Origin: JBCCCJ01 sp039029315
GTDB lineage: Bacteria > Bacteroidota > Bacteroidia > J057
Reading direction: 5' to 3'
NCBI GenBank assembly: GCA_039029315.1
Contig: JBCCGK010000056.1
Span: 1-64,000, forward strand
DNA length: 64,000 nt
Shown here one piece after another: positions 62,341-64,000 of the stretch; the stretch's first letter is position 1; every line of letters begins with the position of its first letter. A program made the translations under genes and the position numbers. The notes below the pieces were generated by a model that made no database searches, was not told where the DNA came from, and saw nothing but the letters and a program-made list of their open reading frames with translations.

Positions 62341-62494
62341 TGGACACATGTATATTTGACAATCATTTTCCACCCTCTCGCTCTCCCGCCAGCGGGAGAC
62401 ATCAGCCCACAAGGCCAGGAATCAACGATTTCCCCCTTTGGGGGGGGGGGAGGAACAAGATCCTACAATTTAATTGTGTCCCCCTACTTACTTA
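62341..62494. repeat. Family D element, copy 2
   Basis: Starts TGGACACATGTATATTTGAC and ends GTGTCCCCCTACTTACTTA. It matches 2276-2425. An 11-base G run (62440-62450) replaces GGAGGTTGGGG of copy 1. Its termini resemble those of family B (TAAGTA, GGACA). Confidence 0.88.
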
Positions 62495-62547
62495 ACTGAT
62501 GTTACGCATGAAAAGTCGGACATTCCTTATTTCAAACTATTGATTAG

Positions 62548-63028
62548 ATGAATTCGAAGGATTTGCTAGAGTTATATATTGATTATCTGATGGTTAGCAC
62601 CGGACAAGTGAGTGCCACAGGGCTTTCTCGCTTGATGGATTCAGCCTTTAGCCACGATCAGGTTACCCGGATGTTGAGTGAATCCTACGATCTATTCACT
62701 CCTGTTCAATACTGGAAACGAATCAAGTCTCTGGTTCGCCAGGTAGAGAGTTCTCAGGGCATCCTGATCGCAGATGATTTTGCTCGTGGGAAGCCCCATT
62801 CTGGGGAGAATGAGCTGATTAGTTATCATTACTCACATCTTCATGGCAAGCCGGTCAAGGGGGATCAATATCCTTCATCTTCAGTATAGCACCCACTATC
62901 AGGGGCAGCAAGTCAACTTTCCCGTTGGTTTTGATCTGATTCGCAAGTCTGAGATCAGGCTCAATCATTTCGCTCTCAAAAACAAACTTTACATCGCTTC
63001 CCTGAAGGAAGCTTTTATGGAATTTTAG
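62548..63028 (+). pseudogene. Frameshifted, truncated DDE transposase (IS4/IS701-like)
   Basis: Frame 1 (62548-62889) encodes the N-terminus (YIDYLMVSTGQVSATGLSRLM, ILIADDFARGKPHSG, SYHYSHLHGKPVKG). After one extra base in the GGGGG run near 62862 the sequence continues in another frame (INILHLQYSTHYQGQQVNFPVG, IRKSE) and stops at 63028. Only the first ~160 residues of a transposase of about 320-400 remain, so it is inactive. Confidence 0.8.
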
Positions 63029-63074
63029 TAATTGAAATATTCGATTTCTGGTAGGTGGAACCAGTTAGGGAAGG

Positions 63075-63106
63075 AGAGCAGGATATTCGTGCGTGATCCC
63101 TGCTCT
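63075..63106 (+). terminator. Terminator-like hairpin
   Basis: AGAGCAGGAT (63075-63084) pairs with ATCCCTGCTCT (63096-63106) with one bulge; TATTGTTC follows. It lies after the transposase remnant and before the secreted-protein gene. Confidence 0.5.
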
Positions 63107-63218
63107 TATTGTTCTACAAAAGGGAAAAGATAAGGTCATGAATACATGATTTTTTTTATCTTTCTGTATAAAGGAACTGGTCCTTTACCATAAATACCTC
63201 GATCTAAAGCACAATCCG

Positions 63219-64000
63219 ATGAAACAAAGATTCCAGAGGATAGGAATATCAATCTACCTGATACAGTTGCTGATTCATCCTCTTTTCAGCCAGCAATTTG
63301 CCAACCCTTCTTTTGAGATTGTAGGCCCTGCCTCTCAGCAGCCCGGTCCTCCCTGGTCATTTTACCTGCATTCCAGCACACCAGATCTCCAGCCAGGCCA
63401 ATGGGGAGTCAAACGCCCGGCACAGCATGGAAGCAAGTTTGTCAGCCTTATTTTCCGGCCAGATAGTTCTACAGAATACTTGCGTCAGGGACTCTCTGAG
63501 CCACTGAGTCCCAATACAGATTATTACTTTTCCGTTTGGCTTTGCTATACTGAACAGTTTACACCCTGGGGTGGTACGCCTGCAAAGCTCCGGTTTTTGG
63601 CAAGAAATCAGGTGTTTGATTCTCTGGAAGTATTATGGACTTCTCCTGTCATTGATCACACTGGTTGGAAACAATACTTTGTGCGATTCAAAACGCCGAA
63701 TCAGCCTCTGTCAGATGTTCTCTTTCAAGCATATTATAGTGGTTATGCCAGTGGCGGGGTGATGATCGACAATATCGGATTGATCCAAGAGGGGCGTGTG
63801 CCGGAGATTGACCTGGGACCTGACACAAGCCTCTGCGCAGGAGAAAGCCTCACTCTACCCGTAGTTTATGATGGCTATTCTGAGCTGAGATGGCAGGACG
63901 GAAGCTCTGAAAGGGAAAGAGAGATCAGTGAAGCTGGAACCTATATCCTCACAGCCAGCACAGATATCCTGACTATATCAGATACCCTGCAGGTAGCGTA
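63219..64000 (+). CDS. Secreted modular protein, T9SS-type architecture (partial, runs off the window)
   Basis: At least 260 residues from ATG at 63219, still open at the window end. Signal peptide (1-31, IYLIQLLIHPLFSQQ), a carbohydrate-binding-type jelly roll (about 35-190, NPSFEIVGPASQQ, FYLHSSTPDLQPGQWG, GGVMIDNIGLIQEG) and the beginning of a PKD/Ig-like adhesin repeat (LGPDTSLCAGESLTLPV ... LRWQDGSSERERE ... GTYILTAS). This cadence is typical of Bacteroidota surface proteins ending in a T9SS tail or gliding-motility-type C-terminus outside the window. Confidence 0.85.
   Translation, partial: MKQRFQRIGISIYLIQLLIHPLFSQQFANPSFEIVGPASQQPGPPWSFYLHSSTPDLQPGQWGVKRPAQHGSKFVSLIFRPDSSTEYLRQGLSEPLSPNTDYYFSVWLCYTEQFTPWGGTPAKLRFLARNQVFDSLEVLWTSPVIDHTGWKQYFVRFKTPNQPLSDVLFQAYYSGYASGGVMIDNIGLIQEGRVPEIDLGPDTSLCAGESLTLPVVYDGYSELRWQDGSSEREREISEAGTYILTASTDILTISDTLQVA

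Overview
The window reads as chromosomal DNA of a marine or freshwater Bacteroidota, most likely the Saprospiria/Lewinella-Haliscomenobacter side of the phylum. This is inferred from several traits: secreted proteins with type IX secretion (T9SS) C-terminal sorting domains, Bacteroidota-style RHS proteins with a DUF6443-like region, LytS/LytTR two-component pairs, FG-GAP/ASPIC and DUF7619-like surface proteins, very few Shine-Dalgarno sites, and moderate G+C. No rRNA, tRNA or CRISPR array was seen.

Layout. 0.2-2.2 kb: three small genes of unknown role, one with an IF-1-like look. 2.5-6.2 kb: a Crp/Fnr regulator, a perfect TGTGA-N6-TCACA box, an 821-residue redoxin/cytochrome c/copper monooxygenase-like protein and a YceI protein. 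6.4-7.7 kb: MarR regulator and DoxX gene sharing an operator-like sequence. 7.9-14.3 kb: two T9SS cargo proteins, an unknown gene and an NAD(P)-binding reductase. 14.3-20.1 kb (minus strand): Old Yellow Enzyme-type oxidoreductase, serine hydrolase, acyl-CoA dehydrogenase-like protein and GMC oxidoreductase. 20.6-24.4 kb: propeller-type LytS kinase plus LytTR regulator. 25.0-36.0 kb: a 2055-residue RHS polymorphic toxin with an overlapping immunity candidate, followed by a second RHS-like protein. 36.1-45.8 kb: LamG/PKD T9SS protein, acyl-CoA synthetase with two alpha/beta hydrolases, and a 1544-residue FG-GAP/ASPIC T9SS protein. 46-56 kb: VPS10-like propeller protein, AraC regulator, carboxymuconolactone decarboxylase-like enzyme, SMP-30 lactonase, amidase, two secreted proteins and an enolase-superfamily epimerase. 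57-62.2 kb: TPR LytS kinase, LytTR regulator and a caspase-family protease. 62.2-64 kb: repeats, a broken transposase and the start of another secreted protein.

The most unusual non-coding content is a dense set of short non-autonomous elements in the gaps. At least five families can be told apart by their termini (called A to F here). One is a 179-bp element with an exact 8-bp target duplication, and its empty site can be read elsewhere in the window. Some elements overlap the stop codons of neighbouring genes. Only one transposase remnant is present, so any mobilising enzyme must lie outside the window.

Best candidates for new biology are: the Crp-like regulator, CRP-box and redoxin-heme-copper protein unit; the RHS toxin-immunity pair; the two-component system next to a caspase; and the element families, including the A-type element that exactly fills a convergent intergenic gap. 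All product names come from reading the translations and motifs by eye; no database search was run.
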